A stretch of 64,000 nt of DNA, from NCBI RefSeq assembly GCF_030433675.1, contig NZ_JAROCB010000001.1:248001-312000 (forward strand), given 5' to 3'. The first letter of the stretch is position 1. Every line of letters starts with the position of its first letter. The position numbers and the translations under genes are program-made. Below are positions 21,129 to 29,763 of the stretch, one piece after another. Below the pieces are notes generated by a model. It searched no databases. It was not told the DNA's origin and was given only the letters and a program-made list of their open reading frames with translations. The DNA is from Leifsonia virtsii (lineage in GTDB: Bacteria; Actinomycetota; Actinomycetes; Actinomycetales; Microbacteriaceae).

Positions 21129-21984
21129 CGCCGGCGATCCTGCCGAGGGAACGGCGGACGCCGAGGTACGGCCCACCGAGGAGGGTGCGGCCCGGCTGGC
21201 GGGCTTCGCCGCCTCCCTCGCCGCGGGCAGTCCCGCCGACTCCGCCGGCCAGCCGTGGGAGGGACGGCACTTCGACGACAACCCGTTCGGCGACGACGAC
21301 GGCTCAGCGCCGCCCGCGCTGCTCGGCGCCCTGGTCGCCTTCCGCGCGGGAGACGCCGGACCGGAGGCCGTGGTGGACGCGCTGCGCGACGCGCGCCTGC
21401 TCGTCCCGCTCGTCGCCGAGCTCGGGGAGGAGGGCGAGAACGTGGCCGGGATGCTCGTCGACAAGACGCAGGAGCTGTCGATCGTGACGGTCGCCGGTCC
21501 CGACGGCCGCAGTGTGCAGCCGGTGTTCTCCTCCGTCACGGCGCTGCAGGCCTGGAACCCGCAGGCGAGGCCGGTGCCCGTCGACGGACGGCGGGCGGCG
21601 CTCGCGGCCGCCTCCGAGGGCACGGAGCTGATCGTGCTCGACCCCACCTCGGAGACGGAGTTCGTGGTCCGCCGGCCCGCCGTGTGGGCGATCGCCCAGG
21701 GCACGCGCTGGCTCCCCGGCGATCGCGACCCCGACGTCCTCTCGGCCTTCCGCGCGTCCATCGCTCCGGAGCTCGGCGTGCACGACGTGACGCTCGTGGC
21801 GGGCGATCCGGCGAGCCGGCTGGCGGGGGAGGAACTGGTGGTCCGGCTGGCGCTGGCGGCCGGGCTCACCCGCGAGGAGCTCGACGCGATCCTGTCGCGC
21901 CTGGCCCAGCGCTGGGCGGCGGACGACGTGATCGCCACACGGGTCGACTCGCTCCGCGTGCAGCTCGTCGCCTCGGGCGACTGA
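21112..21984 (+). CDS. SseB family protein
   Basis: Protein of 290 residues with an SseB N-terminal-like domain in the middle (about 95-190: [59 protein letters not shown]). An acidic, Ala/Gly-rich stretch forms the first ~65 residues. The biochemical role of SseB domains outside Salmonella is unknown. The ATG at 21112 lies within the end of priA, so it is probably translated with the histidine operon; SseB-like genes are frequent downstream of priA in actinobacteria. No signal peptide or membrane segment is seen. Confidence 0.8.
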   Translation: MSRDADAGDPAEGTADAEVRPTEEGAARLAGFAASLAAGSPADSAGQPWEGRHFDDNPFGDDDGSAPPALLGALVAFRAGDAGPEAVVDALRDARLLVPLVAELGEEGENVAGMLVDKTQELSIVTVAGPDGRSVQPVFSSVTALQAWNPQARPVPVDGRRAALAAASEGTELIVLDPTSETEFVVRRPAVWAIAQGTRWLPGDRDPDVLSAFRASIAPELGVHDVTLVAGDPASRLAGEELVVRLALAAGLTREELDAILSRLAQRWAADDVIATRVDSLRVQLVASGD

Positions 21985-22007
21985 CGTCCGCCTAGGCTGG
22001 AGGCACC

Positions 22008-22226
22008 ATGACCGTCTTCGCCGCCATCGTGCTGTTCCTGAACGCCCTCTTCAACGTCTTCGCCTGGCCGCGGTTCTTCACCCGGGTCCGTAAGGACGCT
22101 CGGGCGCGGGACGCCGCCGGCCGTGCGACGCCGTTCCTCGTCGTGCACGCGGTGCTGCTCGGGGTGGCGCTGCTGCTCGCCGTGGTGTCGGCGGTGGCGG
22201 GCGTGCTCCTCCTGGTGGCAGGCTGA
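22008..22226 (+). CDS. SCO4848-like small membrane protein
   Basis: Protein of 72 residues with two hydrophobic helices (about 4-20 and 45-70) joined by a basic loop (RVRKDARARDAAGR). It resembles the actinobacterial SCO4848 family, whose function is unknown. TAGGCT at 21993-21998 and GGAGG just before the ATG give it a promoter and ribosome site. The next gene begins 4 bases after its stop. Family assignment is by appearance and context. Confidence 0.7.
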   Translation: MTVFAAIVLFLNALFNVFAWPRFFTRVRKDARARDAAGRATPFLVVHAVLLGVALLLAVVSAVAGVLLLVAG

Positions 22227-22230
22227 ACGC

Positions 22231-22797
22231 ATGGCCATCACCATCACCGGCGACGCCGAGGCGGACGCCCTGCTCGACCAGTCGCCGTTCGCCCTCCTGA
22301 CCGGGATGCTGCTCGACCAGCAGGTGCCGATGGAGACCGCGTTCGCGGGCCCGGCCAAGCTGCGCGACCGGCTCGGGGTCCTCGACCCGGCGAGCATCGC
22401 GGCGGTCGACCCGGAGAAGCTGGTCGAGGCGATGAAGCAGACGCCGGCCGTCCACCGCTATCCGGGCTCCATGGCGACGCGCCTGCAGGCGCTCGCCGCG
22501 GCGATCGTGTCCGACTGGGGCGGCGACACGGCGGCGATCTGGACCGAGGGCGACCCGGACGGCGCCGAGGTGTTGCGCCGCCTGAAGGCGCTGCCGGGGT
22601 TCGGCGAGCAGAAGGCGAAGATCTTCCTGGCCCTGCTCGGCAAGCGCAAAGGGCTGCAGGCGACCGGATGGCAGCAGGCGGCGGGGGACTACGGCACCGA
22701 CGGGTACCGGTCGGTCGCCGACATCGTGGACGCCGACTCGCTGGCCAAGGTGCGGGAGCACAAGCGCGCGATGAAGGCGGCCGCGAAGGCGAAATGA
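22231..22797 (+). CDS. HhH-GPD-type base excision repair protein
   Basis: Small DNA glycosylase-like protein of 188 residues. A helix-hairpin-helix is visible as LKALPGFGEQKAKIFLALLGKR (~113-134), and the N-terminus MAITITGDAEADALLDQSPF with LTGMLLDQQVPMETAF matches a short actinobacterial HhH-GPD family. There is no FeS cysteine cluster, so it is not of the MutY/Nth type. The substrate base lesion is unknown. It is 4 bases downstream of the small membrane protein gene. The Lys/Ala-rich C-terminus may help DNA binding. Confidence 0.82.
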   Translation: MAITITGDAEADALLDQSPFALLTGMLLDQQVPMETAFAGPAKLRDRLGVLDPASIAAVDPEKLVEAMKQTPAVHRYPGSMATRLQALAAAIVSDWGGDTAAIWTEGDPDGAEVLRRLKALPGFGEQKAKIFLALLGKRKGLQATGWQQAAGDYGTDGYRSVADIVDADSLAKVREHKRAMKAAAKAK

Positions 22798-22941
22798 CTC
22801 CACAGGCACGGCGATTCGTGGCCCGCCGACGGGTTTCTGTGGACAACGGAGCGGTGTCAGGGGTCGCCGATAGTCTGCTGGAGCGGGTGGTCGCCGGGGC
22901 CGCCTGACGGAACGGGCATCCGCGCCGGAAGGGAGGTCGCC

Positions 22942-25900
22942 GTGTTCCTGCTCGACGGTGTCATCGCCACGAGCGCGAGCGACCTCACCGAGGCGTCGAA
23001 GTGCGAGTTCGCCTTCCTGCGAACGCTCGATGTGAAGCTGGGCCGCCTCGAGAAGACGGAGGAGATCGAAGACCCGATGTACGTGCGGTCGTCGCGTATG
23101 GGCGACGAGCACGAGCATCGCATCCTGGAGCGCTATCGCGAGCGCTTCGGCGCGGGCGTCGCCGAGATCGAGCGGCCGCCGCAGCTCACCGCCGAGAGCC
23201 TCGCCGAGGCCGTGCGGAGCACATCGGAGGCGTTCGAGCGCGGGGCCGAGGTCGTCTTCCAGGCGACGTTCTTCGACGGGTCCTTCGTCGGCTTCGCCGA
23301 CTTCGTCGTCCGTCTGCCCGACGGGCGCTACCGGGTGCAAGACTCCAAGCTGGCCCGTAGCGCGCGGGTGACCGCGCTGCTGCAGCTGGCGGCCTACGCG
23401 GAGCAGCTGCGGCGGATGGGCGTCGACGTCGACGACACGGTCGAGCTCCTCCTGGGCGACGGGTCGGTGAGCGAGCACCATCTCTCCGATATCGAGCCGG
23501 TGTACCGCAAGCGCCGGGCACGCCTGCTCTCCATCATCCACGAGCACGTGGCCGACGACGGGCCGGTCGCCTGGGGCGACCTGCGCTTCACGGTCGACGG
23601 CCGGTGCGACACCTGCGACGCCGAGGTGCAGGCGTCGCGCGACGTGCTGCTCGTCGCCGGCATGCGGGTGACGCAGCGGGAGCACTTGATCGCGGCAGGG
23701 CTCGGCACGATCGACGCGCTCGCCGCCTCGACCGGGCCGGTCGACGGCATCCCCGAGGGCACGTTGGAGAGCCTGCGCGAGCAGGCGCGGCTGCAGCTGG
23801 AGGCCGTCCCGGGCAGCCCACCGCCCGTGCGCGTGTTCAACGCGCCGGTGCTCGCCGTGCTGCCGCAGCCCGATCCCGGCGACATCTTCTTCGACTTCGA
23901 GGGCGACCCGCTCTACACCGAGGGCGCGGGGGAGCGCTGGAACCTCGACTACCTGTTCGGCCTGGTCGACCAGGACGAGAACTTCACGGCGTTCTGGGCG
24001 CACGACTTCGCGGCGGAGCGGGTGGCGCTGGAGGCGTTCCTCGCCTTCGTGCGAGACCGTCGGGCCGCGTATCCCGGCATGCACATCTACCACTACGCGG
24101 CCTACGAGCAGACGCACCTGCTCTCGCTCGCCGCCCGCCACGGCGTGGGCGAGGAAGAGGTCGACGGGCTGCTGCGCGACAGCGTCATGGTCGACCTCTA
24201 CCCGCTGGTGCGCAAGGCCGTGCGGGTCGGCTCCCGGTCGTACTCGATCAAGAAGCTCGAGCCGCTGTACATGGGTCACCAGCTGCGCGAGAGCGATGTC
24301 ACGAACGGCGCCGACTCGATCACCGAGTACGCCAACGCGCGCGATTTGATCGCGCTCGGCCGCGAGGACGAGGCGCAGCCGCTGCTCGACGACATCGGCG
24401 ACTACAACCGCTACGACTGCGTCTCGACGCTCCGGCTGCGCGACTGGCTGGTGGCGCGGGCGGCCGAGAACGGCATCCCGATCGGCGCGAGCCCGGTGGA
24501 GGAGAGCGAGGTCGCGCCCGACGAGTCGCCGCTGCGGGCGGGGCTCCTGGCGTTCGCCGGTGACCCGCTCGATCCGCACCGCAGCAGCGATCGGGAGGCC
24601 ATGGCTCTGGCGGCCGCGGCCATCGACTTCCACCGGAGGGAGCAGAAGAGCTTCTGGCAGTCGCACTTCGCGCGGCTCATCCAGCCGATCGAGGAGTGGG
24701 GGGAGACCCGCGACGTCCTGGTGGTGGAACAGGCCGCCGTCCTCCGCGACTGGTACCTCGACGAAGGCCAGCGGGTGGAGCGGCGGGAGCTGCTGCTGAC
24801 CGGCCAGTGGGGCGCGGGGAGTGCGGTGCGGGTGAGTGAGCGCAGCGGTCCCTACCTGCTGTACGAGTACCCGGGGCCGTTCCGGCAGCCACGCGCGCAG
24901 CCGGGTGCCCGGGCCGCCCGCACCGTCTCGGTCATCGAGGCGCTCGACGACGGGTCCATCGTCGTGCGCGAGACGCTCCCGCCCGAGGTGCCGCCGTACC
25001 GTGACCTGCCGAGCGCCCTCACACCGGCCGCACCGCCCGACTCGCGGCGCCTGGGCGAGGCGATCCGGGAGTGGGGCACGGCGCTGCTCATCGCGCGGCA
25101 CCACGACACGTGGCCCACGGATGCATCGGTCGATCTGCTCCGCCGGACGCCGCCGCGTACACACTCGGGTGCGCTGGTGCCTGTGGCCGGCGACGACAGG
25201 ATCGCGGCCGTCGTGAGCAGCCTCCTCGACCTCGACCGGTCCTATCTCGCCGCGCAGGGCCCTCCCGGCACGGGCAAGTCGTATCTGGGCGCCCACGTCA
25301 TCGAACGGCTGGTCGCCGAGCACGGCTGGAAGGTCGGCGTCGTCGCGCAGTCGCACGCCGTCGTCGAGAACCTGCTCGATCGCGTCGTCTCGGCGGGCCT
25401 CGCGCCCGAGCAGGTCGGCAAGGTGCCGAGCGGCGGAGCACGCGCGGTCGACCCGGAGGCGTCGGACGCCGTCGCGCACCGGTTCACCCCGCTGCCCACC
25501 AACGGGCACCTGGAGTTCGCGGGCGTCAACGAGGGCCGGGGATTCGTGCTCGGCGGCACGGCCTGGGACTTCGCCAACCCGGCGCGCGTCCCGCGCGGCA
25601 GCCTCGATCTGCTCGTCGTCGACGAGGCGGGCCAGTTCTCCCTCGCGTCGACCATCGCGGTCGGCGTCGCGGCGAAGAACCTGCTGCTTCTCGGCGACCC
25701 GCAGCAGCTCCCGCAGGTGAGCCAGGGGCGCCATCCCGAACCCGTCGACGGTTCGGCGCTGGGCTGGATCAGCGACGGGCACGACGTGCTTCCGCCCGAG
25801 TTCGGGTACTTCCTGGCGGAGACGCGGCGCATGCACCCGGCGCTCGCCTCCGCGGTGTCGCAGCTGTCGTACGAGGGCAAGCTGCGCGCTCACGCCGGCG

Positions 25901-26445
25901 CCTCGGAGCGGCAGCTCGGCGGCGTCGAGCCGGGCGTGCATCCCGTGCCCGTCCTGCACGTCGGCAACGCGACCGCGTCGCCCGAAGAGGCGGAGGCGGT
26001 CGTGGCCCTCGTGCGCGAACTGCTCGGCCGCTCGTGGACCGATGCGGCCTCGCAGCGCGACGACGACCCGCTCGGCGAGGACGACGTGATCGTCGTGACG
26101 CCGTACAACGCCCAGCTCGCCGAAGTGCGCGCGCTGCTCGACGCCGAGGGGTACCGCGGCGTCCGGGTCGGCACCGTGGACAAGTTCCAAGGGCAGGAGG
26201 CCGTGATCGCCATCGTCAGCCTCGCTGCATCGTCGGCCGCGGACGTGCCCCGCGGCATGTCCTTCCTGCTGATGAAGAACCGCCTCAACGTCGCGATCTC
26301 CCGGGCGAAGTGGGCCGCCTACCTGGTCCACTCGCCGGAGCTGACCGAGTTCCTCCCGACCACACCGGCCGGGGTCGGCGAGCTGAGCGGGTTCATCCGG
26401 CTGGTCGAGCCCGCGGGCCGGCCCGCCGGGGTCCCGGTCGGGTGA
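22942..26445 (+). CDS. TM0106-family RecB-like nuclease fused to SF1 helicase
   Basis: Multidomain protein of 1167 residues. N-terminal RecB-like nuclease segment: SKLARSARVTALLQLAAYAEQL (~136-157). A small Cys pair (CDTC, ~224) and an RNase H-like exonuclease region follow: FFDFEGDP (~317), YHYAAYEQTHLL, YNRYDCVSTLRLRDWL (~490). The C-terminal half is a Dna2/UPF1-like SF1 helicase: Walker A GPPGTGKS (~776), DEAGQFSLAS, GDPQQLPQV, VGTVDKFQGQE and NRLNVAISRAK. GGGAGG precedes GTG 22942, and TAGTCT at 22871-22876 is a possible -10. The likely job is DNA end processing or foreign-DNA/RNA degradation; no partner gene is adjacent, so this stays an inference. Confidence 0.88.
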   Translation: MFLLDGVIATSASDLTEASKCEFAFLRTLDVKLGRLEKTEEIEDPMYVRSSRMGDEHEHRILERYRERFGAGVAEIERPPQLTAESLAEAVRSTSEAFERGAEVVFQATFFDGSFVGFADFVVRLPDGRYRVQDSKLARSARVTALLQLAAYAEQLRRMGVDVDDTVELLLGDGSVSEHHLSDIEPVYRKRRARLLSIIHEHVADDGPVAWGDLRFTVDGRCDTCDAEVQASRDVLLVAGMRVTQREHLIAAGLGTIDALAASTGPVDGIPEGTLESLREQARLQLEAVPGSPPPVRVFNAPVLAVLPQPDPGDIFFDFEGDPLYTEGAGERWNLDYLFGLVDQDENFTAFWAHDFAAERVALEAFLAFVRDRRAAYPGMHIYHYAAYEQTHLLSLAARHGVGEEEVDGLLRDSVMVDLYPLVRKAVRVGSRSYSIKKLEPLYMGHQLRESDVTNGADSITEYANARDLIALGREDEAQPLLDDIGDYNRYDCVSTLRLRDWLVARAAENGIPIGASPVEESEVAPDESPLRAGLLAFAGDPLDPHRSSDREAMALAAAAIDFHRREQKSFWQSHFARLIQPIEEWGETRDVLVVEQAAVLRDWYLDEGQRVERRELLLTGQWGAGSAVRVSERSGPYLLYEYPGPFRQPRAQPGARAARTVSVIEALDDGSIVVRETLPPEVPPYRDLPSALTPAAPPDSRRLGEAIREWGTALLIARHHDTWPTDASVDLLRRTPPRTHSGALVPVAGDDRIAAVVSSLLDLDRSYLAAQGPPGTGKSYLGAHVIERLVAEHGWKVGVVAQSHAVVENLLDRVVSAGLAPEQVGKVPSGGARAVDPEASDAVAHRFTPLPTNGHLEFAGVNEGRGFVLGGTAWDFANPARVPRGSLDLLVVDEAGQFSLASTIAVGVAAKNLLLLGDPQQLPQVSQGRHPEPVDGSALGWISDGHDVLPPEFGYFLAETRRMHPALASAVSQLSYEGKLRAHAGASERQLGGVEPGVHPVPVLHVGNATASPEEAEAVVALVRELLGRSWTDAASQRDDDPLGEDDVIVVTPYNAQLAEVRALLDAEGYRGVRVGTVDKFQGQEAVIAIVSLAASSAADVPRGMSFLLMKNRLNVAISRAKWAAYLVHSPELTEFLPTTPAGVGELSGFIRLVEPAGRPAGVPVG

Positions 26446-26448
26446 GCG

Positions 26449-26487
26449 TCGGCCCTGACGCTCGGCCCTGACTCTTTCGGCCCTGAC
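26449..26487 (+). repeat. Three direct repeats TCGGCCCTGAC
   Basis: The 11-bp unit occurs at 26449-26459, 26462-26472 and 26477-26487, between the nuclease gene and the AraC-type gene and just upstream of the latter's -10 (TACGCT, 26508-26513). It could be an operator; no inverted symmetry is present. Confidence 0.6.
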
Positions 26488-26519
26488 GCTCGGGGCGACC
26501 GCGATGTTACGCTCGTGCC

Positions 26520-26927
26520 GTGTCACCGGAGGAGCTGCAGACGCTCGCGCACCTGCGCCGGGCCCGGGACCTGATCGACCGCGACTACGCGAAGCCGCTC
26601 GACGTCCCGACCATGGCTTCGCGCGCCTTCATGTCGCCCGCACACTTCTCCCGGCAGTTCCGTGCCGCGTACGGGGAGACGCCCTACAGCTACCTGATGA
26701 CGCGACGCATCGAGCGCGCGATGGCGCTCCTCCGCGGCGGGATGAGCGTGACGGACGCCTGCATGGCCGTCGGCTGTACCTCGCTCGGCTCGTTCAGCTC
26801 CAAGTTCAGCGAGATCGTCGGGATGACGCCGACCGAGTACCGCGCACGAGAACACGAAGCGGTGCGCGCCATGCCGGACTGCATCGCCAAACAGCGCACC
26901 CGTCCCGTCCGGAGCAGAGCGTCCTAG
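26520..26927 (+). CDS. AraC-family transcriptional regulator (DNA-binding domain only)
   Basis: Compact AraC-type regulator of 135 residues with both HTH units and no effector domain. HTH 1: LDVPTMASRAFMSPAHFSRQF; HTH 2: MSVTDACMAVGCTSLGSFSSKF, followed by the family signature VGMTPTEYR. GTG at 26520 is 6 bases after TACGCT, so translation probably starts at the 5' end of the mRNA. The VOC gene 94 bases downstream is often paired with such regulators, so it may control that gene; ligand control would need another protein. Confidence 0.9.
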   Translation: MSPEELQTLAHLRRARDLIDRDYAKPLDVPTMASRAFMSPAHFSRQFRAAYGETPYSYLMTRRIERAMALLRGGMSVTDACMAVGCTSLGSFSSKFSEIVGMTPTEYRAREHEAVRAMPDCIAKQRTRPVRSRAS

Positions 26928-27021
26928 CGGCCGTCCGTCCACAGCCAGTGCCTCCGACCGGCTCTCCACAGAGAGCAGTTTTGGAGAAGCGTCGGCGGTC
27001 CCGGCTTCCTAGAGTCGACTC

Positions 27022-27444
27022 ATGACCGTTTCACTCCAGTACTCGCAGATCACCGTCCTCGACCCGGAGGAGTCGCTCGCGTTCTACCGCGACGCTCTCG
27101 GCCTCGACGTCCTCCAGGACGTCACCTCCGGCGACCACCGCTGGGTCACCCTCGGCGTCGCCGGGGGCGATGACGCGGCCGTCGTCCTCAGCGACGCGTA
27201 CGCGGGCCGGTCGCAGGCCGACGGCGACGCGCTGCAGCAACTCGTCGTGAAGGGCGCGATGAGCCCGATCGTCTTCCGCAGCGACGACATCGACGCCGCC
27301 TTCGAACGCGTGCGCGCCGCCGGCGCCGAGGTGCTCCAGGAGCCGATCGACCAGCCATGGGGGCCACGCGACTGCGCCTTCCGCGACCCCTCCGGCAACA
27401 TGGTCCGCATCCTGCAGTCCACCCGCGCGGAGCAGGACGCCTGA
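27022..27444 (+). CDS. VOC (glyoxalase/bleomycin-resistance) family protein
   Basis: Protein of 140 residues with two beta-alpha-beta-beta-beta modules of the vicinal-oxygen-chelate fold: QITVLDPEESLAFYRDALGLDV and FRSDDIDAAFERVRAAGAEV, ending CAFRDPSGNMVRI. The substrate is unknown. It follows the AraC-type gene. TAGAGT (27010-27015) ends 6 bases before the ATG. Its upstream region also has two TCCACA motifs like those before recA and 37118. It converges on the next gene with only 7 bases between stops. Confidence 0.85.
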   Translation: MTVSLQYSQITVLDPEESLAFYRDALGLDVLQDVTSGDHRWVTLGVAGGDDAAVVLSDAYAGRSQADGDALQQLVVKGAMSPIVFRSDDIDAAFERVRAAGAEVLQEPIDQPWGPRDCAFRDPSGNMVRILQSTRAEQDA

Positions 27445-27451
27445 AGCCGGG

Positions 27452-28411
27452 TCAGCGCCGGGCGCGGGCGACCGAGACCGGGACGAACTCGCGCACCGGG
27501 TGCGCGATGGTGGCCGAGCACGTGCTCAGCAGCGACTCGGAGAGACGTTCTCCGACCTCCACCGTCAGCCGTTCGTCGCCGTGCTCGAGCTCGACGGTCC
27601 AGCCGTGCGGATGCGGACGCTCCGACAGCACCCGGAACGCATCGATCGCGTCGTCGCCGGTGGCGGTCCGTGCGGAGGCCTCGGCCGCCTGGGCGGCCGT
27701 GCTGAGCGAGGTCCGACCGCGCAGGAGATCGGGCACGACCCGGCCCTCCGCGTGGCGGGCGACGACGGTCTCGGCCCTCGCGGCGTCCACGCGGCCGTAG
27801 AGCAGTCCATGGGGGAAGAGGATCATCGTCGCGGCGAACCGGTCGCCGCCCAGGTGGGAGCACTCCCAGGTGAGTTCCGGATGCCGGGCGGCCAGCGCCT
27901 CGACCACGGGGCGCCCACGGACGGCGCAGCACTGATCGTGCCGCGCATGCGCACAGACGGCGACGATCGGGGCGTCGCTCGGCTCGCCCGCCGACCCGTC
28001 CAGGGGCAGCGTCAGCAGCTCGGCCGGGTCCGGGACCGTGCCCCAGCGGATCTGCTCGTGGCCGGGGCGCGAGTCGACGATCGCCCAGCGCCACGACGAC
28101 TGGTCGCGGCGCTCCGGGGCGCGCAGCCGCGTGCGCCGGATGGCGAGGGGGCGGATGCCGGCCGCCTCCGCGCGCGCGACGATCCGGGCGCCGAGCGCGG
28201 GATCGAGGTCCGAGTCGAAGAACGCGTGGCGGCCCCACCCCGACTCCAACTCCACGAGGAGCCAGCGCTCGCCGAAGCCGGCGGTCCCGGCCAGCGGGTC
28301 CCCGCGCTCGAGAGCCCGGTCGCTGCACGGCAGCCACCCGGGCGCCCGGCCCGCGGCGGCCGCCGGGCCGGGCGGTGCACCCGACGGCGGGAGGGCCCGT
28401 GCGCCGGTCAC
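27452..28411 (-). CDS. Sucrase/ferredoxin-like (Apd1-type thioredoxin-fold Fe-S) protein
   Basis: Protein of 319 residues of the sucrase/ferredoxin-like family, whose yeast member Apd1 binds a [2Fe-2S] cluster with two Cys and two His. The cysteine motif VCAHARHDQCCAVRGRPVV (~172-190) and the later CSHLGGDRFAATMILFPHG (~203-221) are visible; the second His of the Apd1 HxGGH motif is Asp here. An N-terminal CSDRAL cysteine is also typical. The GTG start at 28411 overlaps the stop of the upstream oxygenase gene, so the two are translationally coupled. It may supply electrons or assist the oxygenase; that is inference. Last gene of a three-gene minus-strand operon. Confidence 0.82.
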   Translation of the reverse strand: MTGARALPPSGAPPGPAAAAGRAPGWLPCSDRALERGDPLAGTAGFGERWLLVELESGWGRHAFFDSDLDPALGARIVARAEAAGIRPLAIRRTRLRAPERRDQSSWRWAIVDSRPGHEQIRWGTVPDPAELLTLPLDGSAGEPSDAPIVAVCAHARHDQCCAVRGRPVVEALAARHPELTWECSHLGGDRFAATMILFPHGLLYGRVDAARAETVVARHAEGRVVPDLLRGRTSLSTAAQAAEASARTATGDDAIDAFRVLSERPHPHGWTVELEHGDERLTVEVGERLSESLLSTCSATIAHPVREFVPVSVARARR

Positions 28412-29763
28412 GTCGCCGACGCGGTCCCGAAGTCCGCGGTGGCGCTGCGCTCGCCGTCCGACGACACCCCGGCCTCGTCCGTGGGATCGAACTCGCCCGC
28501 ACCCGCGCCGGTTCCGCCGTCCACCGGCACGACGATCCCCTCGCGGAGCAGCCGCCGCGCGACCACCACCGCGGACCGTTCGTCCAGCGGCAAGGCGCCG
28601 ACCGCGACCGGTCGTCCGGAGAGCAGCGCCTCGACGGCCTCGCGTGCGGCGATCGGCAGCGCGACCTTCTTCGTCGGGAGCCGCACGGTCACCGTCTCCA
28701 CCTCCACCGTCACGTCGGCGCCGAGGCCCGGCCGCACGACCACCACCGAGTCCGGACCCATCCTGTCGGCGGCGGCGATCGTCGCGAGCGGGCGCACGGG
28801 CGCAGCCGGCGAGTCCGAACGCCGGCGACGACGCAGCCGGTCGGACACCGCGGCCGCGACCGCGTCTCTCGCCGACGGGTCGGCGAGAGCCGAGATGAGC
28901 GCCTCCACCGTCTGCTCCACGACCGGCGCGACCGCGGCCGGGTCCGCCGGGTCGAAACCCAGGGGAAGCGACGCACGGAGCTCGGCCGTGTCCGCGGCCC
29001 TGGCCACGGCCTCCTGCACCACGTCGTGCCGTGTGTAGGCGGCGACGCCGATGGTGAGGTGCACGGACACCCCGCCCAGCGCCTCCGCCGAGTGGATCCA
29101 GCCCCGCGGAAGGTACAGTGCGTCGCCGGGGCGGAAGGTCTCGTCGATCGTCGGCCGCTCCTGCGCCCGCGCGGCGACCTCGGCACGGTGATCGCTCCAC
29201 GGCTGGTCGCGCAGCGGGTCCACGTGCACCGGCTCGTGGATGCGCCAGTGCTTCTCGCCCGCGATCTGCAGCACGAACACGTCGTGCACGTCGTAGTGCG
29301 GGTCGAAGCCGCGGGACGACGCCGGGGTGATGTACGCGTTCACCTGCGCCGGATGTCCCAGCTCTTCCGCCAGCCGGCGCGAGAACTCCGCGATCGGCGG
29401 CCACGTGCGGTGCAGGCCCTGCAGCACGAGCGTCGCGCCGTCGGCGAACTCGGCCAGCACCTTCGCGGCGTCGAGCTGGTCCGCCACCTCGGCGCCGAAG
29501 CCGCCCGGCCCGGTGAAACGTGCGGGCGGCAGCACCGTTCCCTCTTTCGCCATGCGGACGAACGGGGTGCGCAGCGCGCGCGAGGACACCAGCTCATCCA
29601 CCGCGTCCAGGCTGAACAGGTCGGAGAAGTCCTCCCCGAGGTCCGCGGCGCGGGTGAACAGCGGGAGGCGCCCCCAGTGGTCTGCGGCGAACTCCGCTCG
29701 GCCGACCGGGACACAACGCGAAAGCGCGGGCCGGTCGCCCGGCCCGCGCCCGTCCGTCGCCAT
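28408..29763 (-). CDS. JmjC/cupin-4 (ROXA-type) 2-oxoglutarate oxygenase
   Basis: Predicted Fe(II)/2-oxoglutarate-dependent protein hydroxylase of 451 residues. The iron triad is intact: HYD in SRGFDPHYDVHDVFVLQIAG (~150-170) and the distal His in GGVSVHLTIGV (~228-238); EKHWRIHEP and RPGDALYLPRGWIHSAEA are family segments. ROXA enzymes hydroxylate Arg or His in ribosomal proteins, and the C-terminal winged-helix-like half (~330-450) fits that family. The ATG at 29763 shares one base with the stop of the upstream repeat-peptide gene (TGATG), and its own stop overlaps the Fe-S gene. This coupling makes the repeat peptide a plausible substrate instead of, or besides, a ribosomal protein. Confidence 0.85.
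   Translation of the reverse strand: MATDGRGPGDRPALSRCVPVGRAEFAADHWGRLPLFTRAADLGEDFSDLFSLDAVDELVSSRALRTPFVRMAKEGTVLPPARFTGPGGFGAEVADQLDAAKVLAEFADGATLVLQGLHRTWPPIAEFSRRLAEELGHPAQVNAYITPASSRGFDPHYDVHDVFVLQIAGEKHWRIHEPVHVDPLRDQPWSDHRAEVAARAQERPTIDETFRPGDALYLPRGWIHSAEALGGVSVHLTIGVAAYTRHDVVQEAVARAADTAELRASLPLGFDPADPAAVAPVVEQTVEALISALADPSARDAVAAAVSDRLRRRRRSDSPAAPVRPLATIAAADRMGPDSVVVVRPGLGADVTVEVETVTVRLPTKKVALPIAAREAVEALLSGRPVAVGALPLDERSAVVVARRLLREGIVVPVDGGTGAGAGEFDPTDEAGVSSDGERSATADFGTASAT

Noticed and set aside
22078-26526. 1482-codon open frame on the minus strand across the nuclease/helicase gene
   Set aside because: It lies antisense to a gene with intact helicase motifs. Its translation is Arg/Ala/Val/Asp-rich without domains, as expected from the complementary frame of GC-biased codons.
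27022-27444. Antibiotic (bleomycin/fosfomycin) resistance gene
   Set aside because: Only the general VOC fold is visible and no resistance-specific residues; three such genes occur in the window.
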